A stretch of 64,000 bases of DNA. Origin: Runella limosa DSM 17973 (GTDB lineage Bacteria; Bacteroidota; Bacteroidia; Cytophagales; Spirosomataceae). The stretch covers positions 62,001-126,000 of the forward strand of contig NZ_AXVJ01000042.1 of NCBI RefSeq assembly GCF_000482465.1. The letters run 5' to 3'. Both the position numbers and the translations under genes were made by a program. Positions 62,161 through 64,000 of this stretch are shown one piece after another. The notes under the pieces were generated by a model. That model ran no database searches and was not told where the DNA came from. It was given only the letters and a program-made list of their open reading frames with translations. Each line of letters begins with the position of its first letter. The first letter of the stretch is position 1.

Positions 62161-63394
62161 GTGTGTTATTGAGGCTCATTTCGTGTACAGGAATCTGCAA
62201 TGAACGAACGTGGATGTAGTAAAACAAGACGGTCATCCACGGAAAAAACAAAAACTGCCCCGCGTTTAGGTTGGACTCAAAGTAAGGTATAATCATCAAC
62301 GATGGCAGAAAAACAAAGTACGGACTATCGTAGCGTACATAGACCCAAAAGGCGTTGATGGCGTAAAAAATCAAGAAAAAAAGAAAGGAAAGGAGCCCGC
62401 CTGAAAATAAGATTTCAAGGTACGAATTGTGCGAAGCTAAATCAGTGTGGACGTCGGCATATACTTCCAATCCTGCTTTGAAATTATCAAATCCAAAACC
62501 TGTCAATAAAACGCCTGGGTCATTGGTAAATACTTCAAAAGCTTTTTGGGCCAACTGAAAACGGATTTCTCCGCGTTGGCGGCGTATTCCTGCGTATTTT
62601 GAACGCAGGTTGATGACCGAGTCGGGGCTCATCACAATGTAGTACGCAAAAGCTAAAATACAAGTAAGAGCGGCGGCTTTGAGGTAAATGGAAATTTTTC
62701 GGTTACGGGCAATGAGAACCGCCGAAGACAGCGCCAAACCCGCATAACTGCTTCGTGAACCCGTGAGAACAATGCCCCACAGCGTCAGAAAAGCAATGAA
62801 AAAAAAGAGGTATTGTGCCCATTTTTTCATGGGGCTATTGGCGAAAAGATCAAAACTAGATACAATAAAGAGCGTACAAGACCAACCAATGACGTTGGCT
62901 TTATACACCCCGACGTACTGGCCGTAAACGTTGGTAGATTGAAAGGCAACGCCAGTGAAGAGCATCATTGCCACGGGATAAAAATACGCTAAACTGAAAA
63001 TTTGTAGCAGTTTGATTTTGGCCTCGTCTTTGGAATAATGTTTGAAAAGATAGACGACGAAGTAGTTGGTATAAATCAAAAAAGGAATCCAGGCGGAGAG
63101 TCGCTCAAAACTCCGAAAAAAATCGACACTAAAGGGCAAAACGATTACGTTGAGGCCAATAAAGCCATAAAGTGCCCAATTCTTTTGTTGGTTAAAAATG
63201 TACTTTATTTGGCCTTGAACAAACAGAATACCAACTAACGAAACCACCACTAAGCCCGTACGAAGCAATTTGGCCGTTTGGAATGCCCCCCCTCTCAACC
63301 CATATCCATAAATGACCAGAAAGGTGTTGAGGAAATACATCACCAAGTGCCAATCCAAGAGTGCCTTGTTTCGAAAAATCCTTCGCCATTGCAT
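62144..63394 (-). CDS. O-antigen ligase family membrane protein
   Basis: 416 residues with about 10 membrane segments (WHLVMYFLNTFLVIYGYGLR to FFPWMTVLFYYIHVRSLQIP). Typical for the Wzy_C/O-antigen ligase family: TLWGIVLTGSRSSYAGLALS, and a large periplasmic region with ASHNSYLEILFSGGLLSFLF. The SH-N-SYLE motif is conserved in the family. It probably joins polysaccharide repeat units to lipid A or protein. It starts 20 bases after the GT4 gene, in a glycan operon. Confidence 0.88.
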   Translation of the reverse strand: MQWRRIFRNKALLDWHLVMYFLNTFLVIYGYGLRGGAFQTAKLLRTGLVVVSLVGILFVQGQIKYIFNQQKNWALYGFIGLNVIVLPFSVDFFRSFERLSAWIPFLIYTNYFVVYLFKHYSKDEAKIKLLQIFSLAYFYPVAMMLFTGVAFQSTNVYGQYVGVYKANVIGWSCTLFIVSSFDLFANSPMKKWAQYLFFFIAFLTLWGIVLTGSRSSYAGLALSSAVLIARNRKISIYLKAAALTCILAFAYYIVMSPDSVINLRSKYAGIRRQRGEIRFQLAQKAFEVFTNDPGVLLTGFGFDNFKAGLEVYADVHTDLASHNSYLEILFSGGLLSFLFFLIFYAINAFWVYVRYDSPYFVFLPSLMIIPYFESNLNAGQFLFFPWMTVLFYYIHVRSLQIPVHEMSLNNTQKREA

Positions 63395-63414
63395 AGTTTA
63401 TCGTTCGGCGCCAA

Positions 63415-64000
63415 TCAGTGTGCGTTGACTACCGACTCAAGCATTTGTACAAAGTTGCGCAACATTTCGTCTTTGGAAAACTTTTGGATGAATTTCCGTC
63501 CATTTTCGGCTTTTTTTAGCCGCAACTGAGGATTTTCGATGCATTCAACCAAGGCAACAGCCAGACTTTCTACATTGCCTGATTCAATCAACCAACCGTT
63601 GTTGCCATTGTCAACCACCTCTGGAATACCCCCAACGCGTGAACTTACGACCGAAATTCCGTGGGCAAGGGCTTCGATATTGGCAACACCAAATGCTTCG
63701 GTATAGGACGGTACGCAAAAAATATCGTGGCTACGCAGCGCTTCATACACGCGTGCCTGAGGTTGCGCCCCTTGATAGTCGAGCTGGACGTTGGAAATAT
63801 TCTCAAAAAACGAACGGACGTGGCTGGTAAACCAAGGTTCGGGGCCAATAACGGTCAACAAAAAAGAATACTGTGGGAGCTTCTTGAGCGCCGCCGCCAC
63901 CAAAGGCAATTGTCCTACCAAATAATCGGCTTTCACAAACAGCACCTTGATAGGATTTCCAAAAGCGCGTTGGGGGTTGAACTCAATACCATCGAGCGGA
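63415..64000 (-). CDS. Glycosyltransferase family 4 (5' end outside window)
   Basis: Only the C-terminal part (about 195 residues) is seen; the frame continues to the right edge (FNPQRAFGNPIKVLFVKADY). The GT4 core has RSHDIFCVPSYTEAFGVANI and EALAHGISVVSSRVGGIPEV, with VDNGNNGWLIESGNVESLAV, the E-x7-E nucleotide-sugar site and C-terminal capping helices. It likely adds a sugar in the glycan cluster with the ligase. It would be the upstream gene of the operon. Confidence 0.9.
   Translation of the reverse strand, partial: PLDGIEFNPQRAFGNPIKVLFVKADYLVGQLPLVAAALKKLPQYSFLLTVIGPEPWFTSHVRSFFENISNVQLDYQGAQPQARVYEALRSHDIFCVPSYTEAFGVANIEALAHGISVVSSRVGGIPEVVDNGNNGWLIESGNVESLAVALVECIENPQLRLKKAENGRKFIQKFSKDEMLRNFVQMLESVVNAH

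Overview
The window looks like a chromosomal segment of a Bacteroidota bacterium, most likely order Cytophagales (a Runella- or Spirosoma-like organism; this placement is inference). Evidence: a type IX secretion sorting domain, a TonB-dependent receptor paired with a DUF4249 lipoprotein, a 7TM-DISM histidine kinase, DUF4834/DUF2147/DUF2795 proteins, the tRNA(Tyr-Gly-Thr)-tuf order, and promoters of the Bacteroidota type (TTTG, 19-20 nt spacer, TAnnTTTG) at several genes. Start sites often lack a clear Shine-Dalgarno sequence. No phage, insertion sequence, CRISPR array or rRNA operon is visible.

Layout. 1-4.7 kb: the end of a FAD-dependent oxidoreductase, a serpin lipoprotein, and an ECF sigma factor with a membrane protein and an outer-membrane barrel. 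4.7-21.7 kb: the translation/transcription core, tRNA-Tyr, tRNA-Gly, tRNA-Thr, tuf, then tRNA-Trp, secE, nusG, rplKAJL, rpoB, rpoC. An orphan 7TM-DISM kinase and an MFS transporter sit between tuf and tRNA-Trp. 21.8-30.4 kb: GH20 hexosaminidase, TonB receptor/DUF4249 pair, twin-ATPase ABC protein, acyl-CoA dehydrogenase. 30.4-43 kb, mostly minus strand: a large NtrY-like kinase, an IscA-like protein without the usual cysteines, a T9SS cargo protein, trpE, PorT-like protein, YqgE, a Dph6-like ATPase overlapping a DUF6580 membrane protein, DUF2795, nuoC, nuoB and a HAD phosphatase. 43-53 kb: siroheme dehydrogenase, heptosyltransferase-like GT9, free-Met-sulfoxide reductase, VWA protein, subtilase, OmpH/Skp, vanadium haloperoxidase-like protein, gamma-carbonic anhydrase-like protein and glmM. 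53-64 kb: GT-C-like membrane protein with a CocE hydrolase, a small secreted Ig-like protein, quinone oxidoreductase, Gfo/Idh/MocA oxidoreductase, serine-palmitoyltransferase-like enzyme, LEA-like coiled protein, O-antigen ligase, and the start of a glycan cluster (GT4, cut by the window edge).

The most striking observation is a complete ribosome-mediated tryptophan attenuator in front of trpE (37980-38139, minus strand). It has a consensus promoter, an 18-residue leader peptide with three consecutive Trp codons, a 9-bp antiterminator whose upstream strand covers the leader stop codon, and a 15-bp terminator with a T tract. The leader start codon lies only about five bases past the -7 box, so the leader mRNA is probably leaderless or nearly so. 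Other points: dyads placed over two promoters (57.3 kb, 61.57 kb), a recurrent AACTTTGTCAAAGT-type palindrome, interleaved inverted repeats at 0.7 kb, and a structured 341-nt leader with a terminator-like hairpin before a TTG-started rpoB.
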